A stretch of 64,000 nt of DNA from positions 62,001-126,000 of the forward strand of contig NZ_WHUF01000001.1 in the NCBI RefSeq assembly GCF_009380165.1, given 5' to 3'. Both the position numbers and the translations under genes were made by a program. Positions within the stretch are counted from its first letter, which is position 1. Each line of letters opens with the position of its first letter. Positions 9,083 through 22,935 of the stretch are shown here, one piece after another. This DNA comes from Rugamonas rivuli. GTDB taxonomy: Bacteria; Pseudomonadota; Gammaproteobacteria; Burkholderiales; Burkholderiaceae_D. The notes under the pieces were generated by a model. That model ran no database searches, had not been told where the DNA came from, and saw only the letters and a program-made list of their open reading frames with translations.

Positions 9083-10861
9083 TCAGAACTCTTCCCACTC
9101 GACTTCCTTGCCGCTTGGAGCCGGACGCATGGCGGGCGCAGCCTTGCGTCGTGCTGGTGCCTGCGCCGGGGGCAACGTCCGCTGCGGCCGCGCCGGGGCG
9201 GCCGCGCGCCGTCCGGCGGCAGCACTGCCGCCCGCGTGCGTCATGTGTGTTGCCGGCGCGGCGAGCTCGGCACTGAGGGGCATGGGCAGAGCGAGAGCCG
9301 GCGTCGGCGCCGCCGCATCGCCGTCGCCGGAAAATACGCCGACCGCTTCGTTCAGTCTGGCCGTCTCTTCCTGCATCGCGGCCGTCGCGGCGGCCGCCTG
9401 TTCGACCAGGGCCGCGTTCTGCTGGGTGGCCTGGTCCATCTCCGCCACCGCCTGGTTGACCTGCTCCAGCCCTGCGGTCTGCTCGGCGCTGGCGTCGGCG
9501 ATCTCGCCGATCAGGCCGGTAACGCGCTTGACGCTGCCCACCACCTCGTCCATCGTATTGCGCGCCTGGTCGGCCAGTTGCGTGCCGCGCGCCACCTTGT
9601 CGACCGAATCGGCGATCAGCTCCTTGATCTCGCGGGCGGCCGCCGCGCTGCGATGGGCCAGGTTGCGGACCTCCGACGCCACCACCGCGAAGCCCCGGCC
9701 CTGTTCGCCCGCGCGCGCCGCCTCCACCGCTGCATTCAGCGCGAGGATGTTGGTCTGGAAAGCGATGCCGTCGATTACGCCGATGATCTCGGCGATCTTC
9801 TTCGAGCTGTCGTTGATGGACGCCATCGTGCCCACCACCTGCTCGACGTCGGCGCCGCCGCGCAGCGCCACGGCGGACGCCGACAGCGCCAGCTGATTGG
9901 CCTGCATCGCGTGCTCGGCGTTTTGCTTGACGGTGGCCGTCAACTGCTCCATCGACGAGGCAGTTTCCTCCAGTGACGCGGCTTGCTGCTCGGTGCGGGT
10001 CGACAAATTCAGGTTGCCCTCGGCGATCTCGCGCGCGGCGCCGTCGATGGCGCGGGCGCCTTGCCGTACCTGGCCGATCATGCCCAGCAGGCTGTCGTTC
10101 ATGTGCTGCATCGCTTGCAGCAGCCTGCCGGTCTCGTTGGCGCTGGTTTCGCCGATGCGGGTGCCGAGGTCGCCGCTGGCGATGCGTTGCGCCGCCAGCG
10201 TCGCCCGCTGCAGGGGCGCCGAGATCGAGCGGGCCAGCCATAGCGCCAGCAGTGCGCCGCCAAAGACCGCCGCGCCCAGCGTGGTCAGCGTGATCAGGCG
10301 GGCGCCGTCGTAAAGTTCGTCGCCCGTGCGCGCCGCTTGCTTGCCGCCGGCCAGTTGGGCCGCCAGCAGCTTGCCGATCTGGCCGTTCAGCGCGTCCAGC
10401 GCCTGTTGCGAGCGGCCTTTCAACAGGGCCTTGGCCTCGTCATTCTTGCCGCCGGCGGCCAGGGCGATCATGCGGTCGTGCTCGGTGGCGTAGTCGCCGG
10501 CCAGGCGCAGTAGTTCGGCGGCCTGGGGCTGGTCGGGTGTGCCGGCCAGCAGGCGTGTCAGCTGGCCGGCATTGCTGCGCAAGGCCGCGAAGGCCGCGCC
10601 GAGCTTGCGGTCAGCGTCGACGATGCTGTCCTTGTCGCCCAGGACCACGTGTTCCAGCTTGCGCACTTCCTGCAAATCGTTGCGCAGCGACAGCACTGCT
10701 ATGGTCTGAGGCAGCCATTTGTCGGACAATTCCCCAGATGCGTCGTCGATATGGCCCATGCGGACCAGGGCGCTCAGACCCATCAGCGCAGTCAGGCCGA
10801 GCAGGGTGGCGAAGGCGGCCAGCAGCTTGCTGGAAGTTTCCAGGTTATGCAGGAATTTCAT
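9083..10861 (-). CDS. Methyl-accepting chemotaxis protein with CheR/CheB tether
   Basis: A complete 592-residue chemoreceptor. It has a short cytoplasmic N-terminus, a membrane segment (about 11-33), a four-helix-bundle-like periplasmic sensor (about 34-188), a second membrane segment (about 190-212), HAMP (about 213-266) and a signalling domain with the canonical tip [35 protein letters not shown]. After an Ala/Pro-rich linker the protein ends in EWEEF, matching the xWxxF pentapeptide that recruits CheR and CheB in receptors such as Tsr (NWETF). It should therefore adapt efficiently. The ligand is unknown. No chemotaxis operon lies nearby. Confidence 0.96.
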   Translation of the reverse strand: MKFLHNLETSSKLLAAFATLLGLTALMGLSALVRMGHIDDASGELSDKWLPQTIAVLSLRNDLQEVRKLEHVVLGDKDSIVDADRKLGAAFAALRSNAGQLTRLLAGTPDQPQAAELLRLAGDYATEHDRMIALAAGGKNDEAKALLKGRSQQALDALNGQIGKLLAAQLAGGKQAARTGDELYDGARLITLTTLGAAVFGGALLALWLARSISAPLQRATLAAQRIASGDLGTRIGETSANETGRLLQAMQHMNDSLLGMIGQVRQGARAIDGAAREIAEGNLNLSTRTEQQAASLEETASSMEQLTATVKQNAEHAMQANQLALSASAVALRGGADVEQVVGTMASINDSSKKIAEIIGVIDGIAFQTNILALNAAVEAARAGEQGRGFAVVASEVRNLAHRSAAAAREIKELIADSVDKVARGTQLADQARNTMDEVVGSVKRVTGLIGEIADASAEQTAGLEQVNQAVAEMDQATQQNAALVEQAAAATAAMQEETARLNEAVGVFSGDGDAAAPTPALALPMPLSAELAAPATHMTHAGGSAAAGRRAAAPARPQRTLPPAQAPARRKAAPAMRPAPSGKEVEWEEF

Positions 10862-10989
10862 GGCGGATTCTCGGCGGCGGCGGTAGGAATTTGTTATGTT
10901 AGGGAAACCTCAACCTTGTCCTTTGCGCCCCGTCAATGCTGGGTTTCATGCCATAAAAGTTGTGGGAAAACAGAAAAATACGCGAAATA

Positions 10990-11037
10990 TTGCACAGTCT
11001 TTCCTTTACGGTATTGCCTTGTGGAAAGAATGTGCAA
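10990..11037. repeat. Long inverted repeat upstream of the DUF1631 gene
   Basis: Left arm TTGCACAGTCTTTCC (10990-11004) and right arm GGAAAGAATGTGCAA (11023-11037) are reverse complements with one mismatch in 15, separated by 18 bp. The arm centres are 33 bp apart, close to three DNA turns. The right arm falls in the spacer of a candidate promoter (TTGCCT at 11014, AAGAAT at 11036, 16 bp spacing) 38 bp ahead of the ATG. This fits an operator better than a terminator, because no T-run follows. Confidence 0.6.
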
Positions 11038-11078
11038 GAATGGCGTAAACAGACTCTCTTATCACAGCAGGTAACACC

Positions 11079-13706
11079 ATGGTTGCAACTTCCACAACGT
11101 CCGCAGCGCCGAAAAAGCCGGTCTCGCCGCGGCATGCCTTGTTGGAAGAATTGATCGGCATCGCCACCAAGCATGCGGGCGACCAGTATCTCGACCTGGC
11201 CAACAAACTGGCCGGCGCGCTGATCGACGCCACCGGTGGCGACCCGCGCACCATGCAGCAGCGCATACGCGCCGGCAATCAACTGCGCAATCGCAACTTC
11301 GCCTTCCTGCACCTGGCTTCCAGCACGCTGGAGAAGGCGCTGCGGCGCGAGATCGCCGAGCTGTCGCCGGCGGTCAAGGGCACGCCGCGCGTGAGCGAAC
11401 AGCCGCTGTCGCTGGTGCCGTTCGAGGAAATGGATAACAAGGTCGCGCTTGGCGGCGTCAGCAAACCGTTCGAGAGCCTGTATTCCGATCAGCTGCAAAC
11501 GTTGAACGTGCGCCTGGCTTTCCTGCTGGATCGCGACATCTTGCGTGTCAGCCAGAATCCATTCCGTCCCGAAGTGTTTTTGGTGGCTTTGCAGCAGGCT
11601 TGGGTTGAGTTCGACACCGCGGCTGATGCCGCGCCGTTGTTGCAGCCTTTGATCAAGCCGGGCATGTTCATCGAACTGGGGCCGATGCTCGATGCCTTGA
11701 ACCTGGCCTTGCAGAGCAAGGGTGTGTTGCCGGGCTCGGTGGACGGCTACCAGAGCCGCAAGACGGACAAGCCCAAGGCTGCGGCGCCGTCGCGCGTGCG
11801 CGGCAACCAGGCGGCGCTGGCGCAGCAGTTGCGGCAGTTCTTCGCGTCCAGCGATGTCGAGGGTTCGGCTGCCGGCGAGATCGTCGACAACATCGCAGGC
11901 GGCCTGTTGCAGGGCGTGGATTTGAGTATTCCAGATTTGCCGATGTCGGCGTTGAATTCCGGTGCGGTGTGGGTGCCGAAGGCTGGCGAGCAGGGCGGCG
12001 CGGGGGCTGCCCCGGCTTCGGGCGCGGTCCCGCATGGTGTCGTGTCGCACGCCGGTTCGCACGCCGTTGGACCGTCTGGCACAGGTGTGTTGATGGCCGC
12101 CGGTTTTGCCGCTGGCGCAGCTGGCGTACCGGCCGTCGCCGCAGGTGGATTCATGCCTGCCGTGCCGGGGCAGGGGGCTGGCGGCGTGTGGGTGCAGGGA
12201 CCGGCGCAAGGCTTTGTGTCCGGCGCCATGAGCAACGAGGACGCCCAGCGCCTGTCGCAGATCGGCGCCAAGCAGCCGCTGTTGGCGTATCTGGCGCAGT
12301 TGCAAAAAGCCGTGCCTTACGAATCCATCGGCACGCTCGGCGCGGTGGCCGACGTTGGCGGTGCATCGCTGCCGTCCGCACATGCCGCCGATGGCGCTGC
12401 TGCGCCCGCAACGGCAGGCGCGGCTGGCGGCAATGTCTTCTACCTGCCGAACATCAAAGCCAGCATGCCGCAGGGCAGCCTGTCGCGCACCGACGAGAGC
12501 ACCATCGACCTGCTGTCGGCGATCTTCGACACCGTCTTCCGCGACCAGAACATCTCGCAGGAAATCCGCGACCTGATCCGCTTCCTGCAAATCCCGGTCT
12601 TGAAGGCCGCGCTGGTCGATAAAAACTTCTTCTTCCAGGAAGCCCATCCCGCGCGCCGCCTGATCGACCTGCTGTCGCGCATGGGTTGGGAGCAGCGCAA
12701 GGGTCCGGAAGATCCGCTGTTCCAGGCCATGCAGCGCAGCGTCGACCGCGTCGGCCGCGACTACGATCACGAGCTGTCGGTGTTCACCGAAGCGGTCAAC
12801 GAACTGGAAGCATCGATCCAGGCCGAAGAGCGCGCTGCCGCTGCCGCCATCGCCGAACCGGTCGCCGCCGCGCTGAAGCAGGAGAAGATGGCCGAGTCGG
12901 GCAAGCTGGCCAGGAACGCCGTCGCCCTGCGCATCGGCACCGGCGAAGTGATTGCCGTGGTTGAAGCCTTCCTCGAACAGCGCTGGGTGTCCGTGCTGAC
13001 CATCGCCTACAGCATCGAGGACGACAAGCCTGGCGCCGTCAACAACGCCACCAAGACCATGGACGACCTGATCTGGAGCGTACGCCCCAAGCTCAACGCC
13101 GATGACCGCAAGCAGCTGATCGCCAAGCTGCCGGTGCTGCTGAGTACGTTGAACAAATGGCTGGACATCATCAAGTGGCAGGATGCCGACCGTCTGCAAT
13201 TCTTTGCCGAGCTGGCCGAGTGCCATGCGTCCATCGTGCGTGCGCCGCTGGAGATGTCGCCGGAGCGTCAGCTGGAGATATCGATGCAGGTGGCGCAGCA
13301 GGCCGCCGAACGGCGCCTTGAGCTGCAAGCCAAAGCCGAAGCCGCCGCCCAGGCGGAAGCCGAAGCGCGCGCGTTGCAGCAGGTGGATCCGGAAGAGGAA
13401 GAAGCCGCCATCGAAGTCGACAGTCTGACGCGCGGCATGTGGCTGGAATTCGAACAGGAGGATGGTAGCAGCCGCAAGGTCAAGCTGGCCTGGATCAGTC
13501 CGCTACGCACGCTGTACATCTTCTCGACGGCGGCGCGGCAGGAAGCGTTTTCGATGTCCGGCGAGCAGCTGGCGCAGCGCTTCCGCGAGCAGAGCGTGCA
13601 AGTGGTGCGCAGCGAGGGCGTGGTCGCCGTCGCCCTGTCGCAAGCCCTGGCCCGCAACGCCGACAACGACGCCTCCATCGACCCGCCAGCCTCGGCGTTC
13701 GGCTAG
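11079..13706 (+). CDS. DUF1631-family protein
   Basis: A large cytoplasmic protein of 875 residues with no signal peptide or membrane segment. The N-terminal third and the region from about residue 450 to 760 are helical and match what is known of DUF1631 proteins, which are common in Beta- and Gammaproteobacteria and of unclear function. Residues about 298-390 form an Ala/Gly/Val-rich low-complexity linker. The C-terminus (about 785-850, GMWLEFEQEDGSSRKVKLAWISPL) looks like a small beta-barrel that could be PilZ-like, but the RxxxR and D/NxSxxG motifs needed for c-di-GMP binding are not visible. It is preceded by a long inverted repeat. Confidence 0.85.
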   Translation: MVATSTTSAAPKKPVSPRHALLEELIGIATKHAGDQYLDLANKLAGALIDATGGDPRTMQQRIRAGNQLRNRNFAFLHLASSTLEKALRREIAELSPAVKGTPRVSEQPLSLVPFEEMDNKVALGGVSKPFESLYSDQLQTLNVRLAFLLDRDILRVSQNPFRPEVFLVALQQAWVEFDTAADAAPLLQPLIKPGMFIELGPMLDALNLALQSKGVLPGSVDGYQSRKTDKPKAAAPSRVRGNQAALAQQLRQFFASSDVEGSAAGEIVDNIAGGLLQGVDLSIPDLPMSALNSGAVWVPKAGEQGGAGAAPASGAVPHGVVSHAGSHAVGPSGTGVLMAAGFAAGAAGVPAVAAGGFMPAVPGQGAGGVWVQGPAQGFVSGAMSNEDAQRLSQIGAKQPLLAYLAQLQKAVPYESIGTLGAVADVGGASLPSAHAADGAAAPATAGAAGGNVFYLPNIKASMPQGSLSRTDESTIDLLSAIFDTVFRDQNISQEIRDLIRFLQIPVLKAALVDKNFFFQEAHPARRLIDLLSRMGWEQRKGPEDPLFQAMQRSVDRVGRDYDHELSVFTEAVNELEASIQAEERAAAAAIAEPVAAALKQEKMAESGKLARNAVALRIGTGEVIAVVEAFLEQRWVSVLTIAYSIEDDKPGAVNNATKTMDDLIWSVRPKLNADDRKQLIAKLPVLLSTLNKWLDIIKWQDADRLQFFAELAECHASIVRAPLEMSPERQLEISMQVAQQAAERRLELQAKAEAAAQAEAEARALQQVDPEEEEAAIEVDSLTRGMWLEFEQEDGSSRKVKLAWISPLRTLYIFSTAARQEAFSMSGEQLAQRFREQSVQVVRSEGVVAVALSQALARNADNDASIDPPASAFG

Positions 13707-13719
13707 ACCTTCGTTACAG

Positions 13720-14376
13720 TTACTTCGAGTTCGTCAACGTCAGCAGCGCGCCGCCCATGCCGACGAAGATCACGCCGGTGGTGCGTTTGGCCAGGCGGGT
13801 GCGGGCGATGCTCTGCTTGACGCTGCGCTTCAGCCACGACGCGCACGCCACGTAGAAGAAGTGCGACAGCAAGGTGCAGCTGGTGAACGTCGAAGTCAGC
13901 AGCAGGAAGCGCACCGGGTCCACATGGTCCGGCGGCATGAATTGCGGGAACACGGCGGTGAAGAACAGGATCGCCTTCGGATTGGACACCGCCACCAGCA
14001 GGCCGCTGCGGAAGGTGGCGAAGCGGCTGGCCTCAACTGCGCCTGGCGCCGCTTCAGCCGTTGCTGCCGCTTCGGCCGTTGCCGTCACCAGGCCCGCGCT
14101 GCGCCAGGCCTTGATGCCAAGGTAAATCAGATACGCTGCACCGGCCACCTTCAACGCGCCGAACGCCAGCGCCGACGTCTTCAACAGCAGGCCCAGGCCG
14201 GCCACCGCCGTCGTCGCCACGATGAACACACCCAGCGCATTGCCCGCCGAACTGTAGAAAGCCCGCTTCGCGCCCATGGTGGTCGCGGTCGAGATCGCCA
14301 TCAGCACACCCGGCCCCGGGCTGAACGCCGCCGCCAGGGACACCGATAAGAACAACAGCCAGGTCGATACAGTCAT
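13720..14376 (-). CDS. LysE-family amino-acid exporter
   Basis: A 218-residue inner-membrane protein with about six hydrophobic segments and the family N-terminal signature SPGPGVLM. LysE/RhtB proteins export amino acids or homoserine lactones. An Ala/Glu-rich cytoplasmic loop (about residues 95-115) is longer than usual. It lies 21 bp downstream of a glutathione S-transferase gene on the same strand, so the two are likely co-transcribed. Substrate cannot be read from sequence. Confidence 0.92.
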   Translation of the reverse strand: MTVSTWLLFLSVSLAAAFSPGPGVLMAISTATTMGAKRAFYSSAGNALGVFIVATTAVAGLGLLLKTSALAFGALKVAGAAYLIYLGIKAWRSAGLVTATAEAAATAEAAPGAVEASRFATFRSGLLVAVSNPKAILFFTAVFPQFMPPDHVDPVRFLLLTSTFTSCTLLSHFFYVACASWLKRSVKQSIARTRLAKRTTGVIFVGMGGALLTLTNSK

Positions 14377-14397
14377 TGCTAAACTCCAAAAAGATTG

Positions 14398-15021
14398 TCA
14401 GGGCAGGCCGTTACAGCCATGGGTGCGAAAACCTTCGCGCTCGCTCAAACGGGAAAACCAGGCGTCGACGGCCGCAAGATCCGGCCGCGCCATCGGCACC
14501 GCGCGCCAGCGGTTCGCCGACAAGCCGAGCACGATATCTGCCAGGGTCATCGTCGCGCCGCAGACGTAAGGCCCGCCGGCCGCCAGCTGCGCGTCCAGCA
14601 TGGCCATCAGACGGTTCCATTCCACCACGCTGGCCGCCAGCGCAGCCGCATCGCCATGTGCCGGACTGTTCCGGACCAGGGCCATGAAGGCGTAACGCCA
14701 GGCGTTGTTCAACTCGGTCGCCTGCCAGTCCATCCACTTTTCCACCTGCGCCCGCGCCATCGGCTCGGACGGCAGCAGGTCGCTGCGGCCATGCTTGCCC
14801 GCCAGGTAGCGGCAGATGGTGTTCGATTCCCATAGGCTGTGCCCGTCGTCGATGATGACCGGCACCATGCCGTTGGGATTCATGCGCAGGAAGTCGCGCG
14901 TGGCGGTCGGCAGGAAGCCGCTGCCGTACCGTTCCAGCTGGTAGTCCAGGCCGATTTCGGCGCAAGTCCACAGCACTTTGCGGACGTTGATGGACGAGGA
15001 TTTTCCAAGAATGGTAAGCAT
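14398..15021 (-). CDS. Glutathione S-transferase family protein
   Basis: A 207-residue protein with an N-terminal thioredoxin-like domain (MLTILGKSSSINVRKVLWTC) containing the Ser-rich glutathione site, the cis-proline segment NGMVPVI and ESNTICRYLA, followed by an all-helical C-terminal domain. The ATG opening MLTILGK is the right start; the open frame extends far upstream, but that region is antisense to other sequence. It heads a two-gene unit with the LysE-type exporter and is divergent from the PAP2 gene. Confidence 0.93.
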   Translation of the reverse strand: MLTILGKSSSINVRKVLWTCAEIGLDYQLERYGSGFLPTATRDFLRMNPNGMVPVIIDDGHSLWESNTICRYLAGKHGRSDLLPSEPMARAQVEKWMDWQATELNNAWRYAFMALVRNSPAHGDAAALAASVVEWNRLMAMLDAQLAAGGPYVCGATMTLADIVLGLSANRWRAVPMARPDLAAVDAWFSRLSEREGFRTHGCNGLP

Positions 15022-15165
15022 GAGCAACAGTATGCCACGGCCCGCCGGGACGCGTCGGCCATGGCGAAATCCTGCTCGCACTGTTGTTGCATGGCAATTT
15101 TCGATAGAATGCGCCCGCATGTGTTTTAATGATGCGGTGCAAAAACAACGATAGGGCGCTTTTAG

Positions 15166-15795
15166 ATGATGATGTGGTGGCACGGTTTGAGTATTACGGG
15201 AAGTCTGGCAGTCACCGGGCCGATAGGCATCGCCATCGCTGTTTGGCTGCTGGCTGGCAAGTCCTGGCGGCTGACGGCCGCCTGGTGCGCACTGTTCGGC
15301 GTCGGCATGGCGCTGGTGGTGGCCACCAAGATGGCTTTCGTCGGCTGGGGCATCGGCGTGGAATCGGTGGAATTCGCCGGCTTCAGCGGCCATGCCATGC
15401 GCGCCGCCGCCGTGTTCCCGGTCGCGTTCTTCCTGGCGTTCCGCTCGTCGTCCGTGGCGCTGCGCTGGTTCGGCGTGCTCGCCGGGACGGCGCTGGCCGT
15501 GCTGATCTCCATTTCCCGCGTCTACGTCCAGGCCCATTCGGTGTCGGAATCGGTGACGGGCTGCCTGCTGGGTTTGCTTGTGGCGGCCGTGTTCATCTGG
15601 TACGCCAGCACCGAGCACCACCTGGCGCTGAGCCGCCTGCTGGTGGTGTTCTGCATTCCCGTCGTGCTGATTGCGCCGCGTGTGGAGCCGGTGCCGGCCG
15701 AAATGTGGATCACCCAGGCCGCGCTCTACCTGTCGGGCCACGACAAACCATACACCCGCGCCATTTGGCGGGAACCCAAATCCCCGCTACGATAA
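15166..15795 (+). CDS. PAP2-family phosphatase, membrane-bound
   Basis: A 209-residue membrane protein with about five to six hydrophobic segments and PAP2 signature blocks: FSGHAMRA (motif 2, normally PSGH) and SRVYVQAHSVSE (motif 3, normally SRxxxxxHxxxD). The final acidic residue is Glu rather than Asp, and motif 1 (KxxxxxxRP) is only partly kept as KMAFVGWG. Such proteins dephosphorylate phosphatidic acid, undecaprenyl diphosphate or similar lipids on the periplasmic side. The gene begins with three consecutive ATG codons, so the exact start is uncertain by two residues. Confidence 0.85.
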   Translation: MMMWWHGLSITGSLAVTGPIGIAIAVWLLAGKSWRLTAAWCALFGVGMALVVATKMAFVGWGIGVESVEFAGFSGHAMRAAAVFPVAFFLAFRSSSVALRWFGVLAGTALAVLISISRVYVQAHSVSESVTGCLLGLLVAAVFIWYASTEHHLALSRLLVVFCIPVVLIAPRVEPVPAEMWITQAALYLSGHDKPYTRAIWREPKSPLR

Positions 15796-15887
15796 GCGCA
15801 CGCTCCGCCATGACGCGTTTTCGGCCTGATTTGATGCGCAAAATGGTATTATTGTGAACTTTTCCAGCCCACACACCAGATAACAAC

Positions 15888-18800
15888 GTGCGTCTATCTT
15901 CCATCAAATTGTCGGGATTTAAGTCTTTCGTTGATCCCACCAATTTCCAGGTACCGGGTCAGTTGGTTGGCGTGGTGGGGCCCAACGGTTGCGGCAAGTC
16001 GAATATCATCGACGCCGTGCGCTGGGTGCTGGGCGAATCCAAGGCTTCCGAGCTGCGGGGCGAGTCCATGCAGGACGTTATTTTCAACGGTTCGACCCAC
16101 CGCAAGCCGGCCGGGCGGGCGTCGGTCGAGCTGGTGTTCGACAACAACGACGGCAAGGCCTCCGGCCAGTGGGGCCAGTATGCCGAAATCGCCGTCAAGC
16201 GCACGCTGACCCGCGACGGCACCTCGACCTACTACATCAACGGCCAGCCGGTGCGCCGGCGCGACATCCAGGACATCTTCCTCGGCACCGGGCTCGGCCC
16301 GCGCGCCTACGCCATCATCGGCCAGGGCATGATCAGCCGCATCATCGAATCGCGGCCGGAAGAGTTGCGCGTGTTCCTCGAAGAGGCCGCCGGTGTTTCC
16401 AAGTACAAGGAACGCCGCCGCGAAACCGAGAACCGCCTGCACGATACCCGCGAAAACCTGCTGCGCGTGGACGACATCCTGCGCGAGCTGAACTCCAACC
16501 TGGAAAAGCTGGAAGGGCAGGCGGCCGTCGCCACCAAGTTCCACCAGCTGCAATCGGACCAGGAAGAAAAGCAAAAGCTGCTGTGGTTGCTGCGCAAGAT
16601 CGAAGCCGAGAACGAGCAGAAGAAATACTTCCGCGAGATGGAGCAGGCGCAGAACGACCTGGAAGAACAGACCGCCAAGCTGCGCAACGTCGAGCTGTCG
16701 CTGGAGCAGATGCGCCAGGCGCACTTCTCGGCCGGCGACCGCCTGCACACGGCGCAGGGCAGCTTGTACCAGACCAACGCCGAAATCGGCAGCCTGGAAG
16801 CGCAGATCAAGTTCGTCATCGAATCGCGCAGCCGCCTGCAGGCGCAGCTGGCCGCGCTGACCGCGCAGCGCGACCAATGGCAGCACCAGGCCAGCGAATA
16901 CGGCGGCCAGATCGAGGAAGCCGAGTTCACGCTGGAAGAGCTGTCGGCCAAGGTCGAACAGTCGCAGATGATGGCCGAGCAAAAGGCCGAGTCGCTGCCG
17001 ATGCTGGAACAGCTGTGGCGCGAGGCGCAAGGCAAGAGCACCGAATCGCGCGCCCGCATCATGCAGGCGCAGCAGCAGCTTGAGCTGGAATCGGCGCACC
17101 AGCGCAACGCCAACAACATCCTCAACGGACTGGCCGTGCGGCGCGAGCGTCTGCAACAGGAAAAGAGCGGCCTCAATCTGCCGGACAGTGCGCACCTGAA
17201 CAACCTGCGTCTGCAACTGGAAGAGAAGCAGCAAGCCCTGGAAGAACAAGGCTTCCTGCTGGAAGAAGCGCTGGAGCAGCAACCGCGCCTGGACGAGGAA
17301 CGCCAGACCGCCCAGCAGCAGGTCAACACCGAAACCGCCGCCAACGCCCAACTTGAAGCGCGCTTGAACGCGCTGCGCCAGTTGCAGGAACGCGTGCAGA
17401 CGCAGGGAAAAGTCACGCCGTGGCTGCAAAAGCATGAACTGGATACGCTGCCGCGCCTGTGGCAAAAGCTGAATATCGAATCCGGCTGGGAGACGGCGCT
17501 GGAATCCGTGCTGCGCGAGCGCACCTCGGCCTTGCAGATGTCGAACATCGAATGGGCCAAGGCCTTCTTCAGCGATGCGCCGCCGGCCAAGCTGGCGCTG
17601 TTCGCGCCGTCCACCGCCGTGCCGCCGGCGCCGGTGGAAGTGGCGGGCCTGCAGCCGTTCCTGAATCTGCTCAAGCTGAATGACCCCGGCCTGCGCGGCC
17701 TGCTGCAGGACTGGCTGCACAACGTCTACATCGCCGAGGACACGGCCGAAGCCTTCGCCGAGCGCGCGAAACTGCCGGCCGGCGCCTGCTTCGTCACGCG
17801 CCAGGGCCACGCCGTCACGCAGGGCAGCGTGCGTTTCTACGCCGCCGACTCGGAGCAGGACGGCATGCTGGGCCGCCAGCAGGAAATCGACAACATCACC
17901 AAGCAGCTGCGCGCGCAGCAGATGCTGGCCGACGAGGCACGCGCCCGTTCGGTGCGCGCCGATGCCGCCGTCGCCGAACTGACGCGCCGCCTGACCGAGT
18001 ACCGGGCCAAGCTGCAAAGCCTTCAGCAGTCGGTGCACACCCTGCAGCTGGACGTGGTCAAGCTGTCGGAGATCGAAGCGCGCTTCAACCAGCGCAGCAA
18101 CCAGATCGAAACCGACCTGGCCGAAATCGCCGCGCAGGAAGAAGAACAAACCCAGATCAAGATGGAGTCCGAGGAAAAGTTCGAGCAGCTCGATATGGAA
18201 CTCGGCAACCTCCAGGGCGACCACGAGGAAGGCCAGACCCTGTTCCTCGAAAAGGAGCAGCGCCTCGCCGACGCCCGCGAAGCCTTGCGCGATCTGGAAC
18301 GCGGCGCGCAGGAAGCGCAGTTCGCGGAGAAATCCCAGCGCAGCAAGATCGAAGAATTCCGCCGCTCGATCGCCACCGCGACCGCGCAGGTGGCGCAGGT
18401 CACGCAAAGCCTGGAAGCGGGACAGGCCGAACTGGCCAACCTCGAATCCGGCCAGGCCAACGAAGGCTTGCAGGATCTGCTGGACCGCCGCACCGGCCAG
18501 GAAAAAGCGCTGTCCGACGCGCGCCATGAACTCGACCAGATCACGCAGCAGCTGCGCATGTTCGAGGAAGGCCGCATGTCGACCGAGCGCGCGCTGCAAC
18601 CGCAGCGCGACAAGATCATGGAGATGCAGCTGAAGGAGCAGGCCGCGCGCCTGAACCAGGAGCAGTTCGCCGCACAACTGGCCGAGGTGCAGGCCGACGA
18701 AGCGGCGCTGGCCGAGAAGCTGCATCCCGATATGAAGGCCTCGTATCTGCAGGGCGAAGTCACGCGCCTGACCAATGCGATCTCGATGCTGGGCGCGGTC

Positions 18801-19411
18801 AACCTGGCGGCGCTCGACGAGCTGGCGACGGCCTCCGAACGCAAGAACTTCCTCGATGCGCAGAACGCCGACTTGAACGAGGCGATCAACACGCTGGAAG
18901 ACGCGATCGCGCGCATCGACAAAGAGACGCGCGATCTGCTGCAAGACACCTTCGACCGCGTCAACGGCCACTTCTCCGAACTGTTCCCGATCCTGTTCGG
19001 TGGCGGCCAGGCGAAGCTGATCATGACCGGCGATGAAATTCTCGACTCCGGCGTGCAGGTCATGGCCCAGCCGCCGGGCAAAAAGAACGCCACCATTCAC
19101 CTGTTATCCGGCGGTGAAAAAGCGCTGACCGCAACGGCGCTGGTGTTCTCGATGTTCCGACTTAACCCGGCGCCGTTCTGCCTGCTCGACGAGGTCGATG
19201 CACCGCTGGACGACGCCAATACCGAACGATTCTGCCGGATGGTCAAGCGCATGTCTGACCAGACCCAATTCCTCTTCATTTCGCATAACAAGATCGCGAT
19301 GGAGATGGCCAATCAACTGATCGGTGTGACGATGCAAGAGCAGGGCGTATCGCGCATCGTGGCGGTGGATATGGAATCCGCCGCAAACTTCGCTTCCGAG
19401 GCACAAGCAGC

Positions 19412-19415
<4 letters not shown>
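15888..19415 (+). CDS. smc: Chromosome partition protein SMC
   Basis: An ATPase of 1175 residues that organises and segregates the chromosome as a dimer with kleisin partners ScpA/ScpB. Walker A is GPNGCGKSN near residue 32, the ABC signature LSGGEKALTATAL and Walker B FCLLDEVDAPLDDAN are near the C-terminus. Between them are two long coiled coils around a hinge (about residues 515-650). It starts with GTG (VRLSSIKLSGFKSF). Its stop overlaps the zipA start by 4 bp (ATGA), implying translational coupling. Confidence 0.98.
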
Positions 19416-22920
<3,505 letters not shown>

Positions 22921-22935
22921 AACAAGATAGCTATC

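Noticed and set aside
8953..9276. Small open frames between the 67-residue gene and the chemoreceptor
   Set aside because: They overlap the end of the chemoreceptor in shadow frames and show no coding signature.
10899..13328. Long open frame antisense to the DUF1631 gene
   Set aside because: The plus-strand frame begins with a proper start and matches DUF1631; the antisense product has no recognisable features.
14398..15741. GST gene extended to 447 codons
   Set aside because: The extra N-terminal part is antisense to the PAP2 gene and has no domain; the real GST begins at 15021.
15894..19100. Long open frame antisense to smc
   Set aside because: Same shadow effect; the product is an unstructured Leu/Arg/Val-rich string and the smc frame has all expected motifs.
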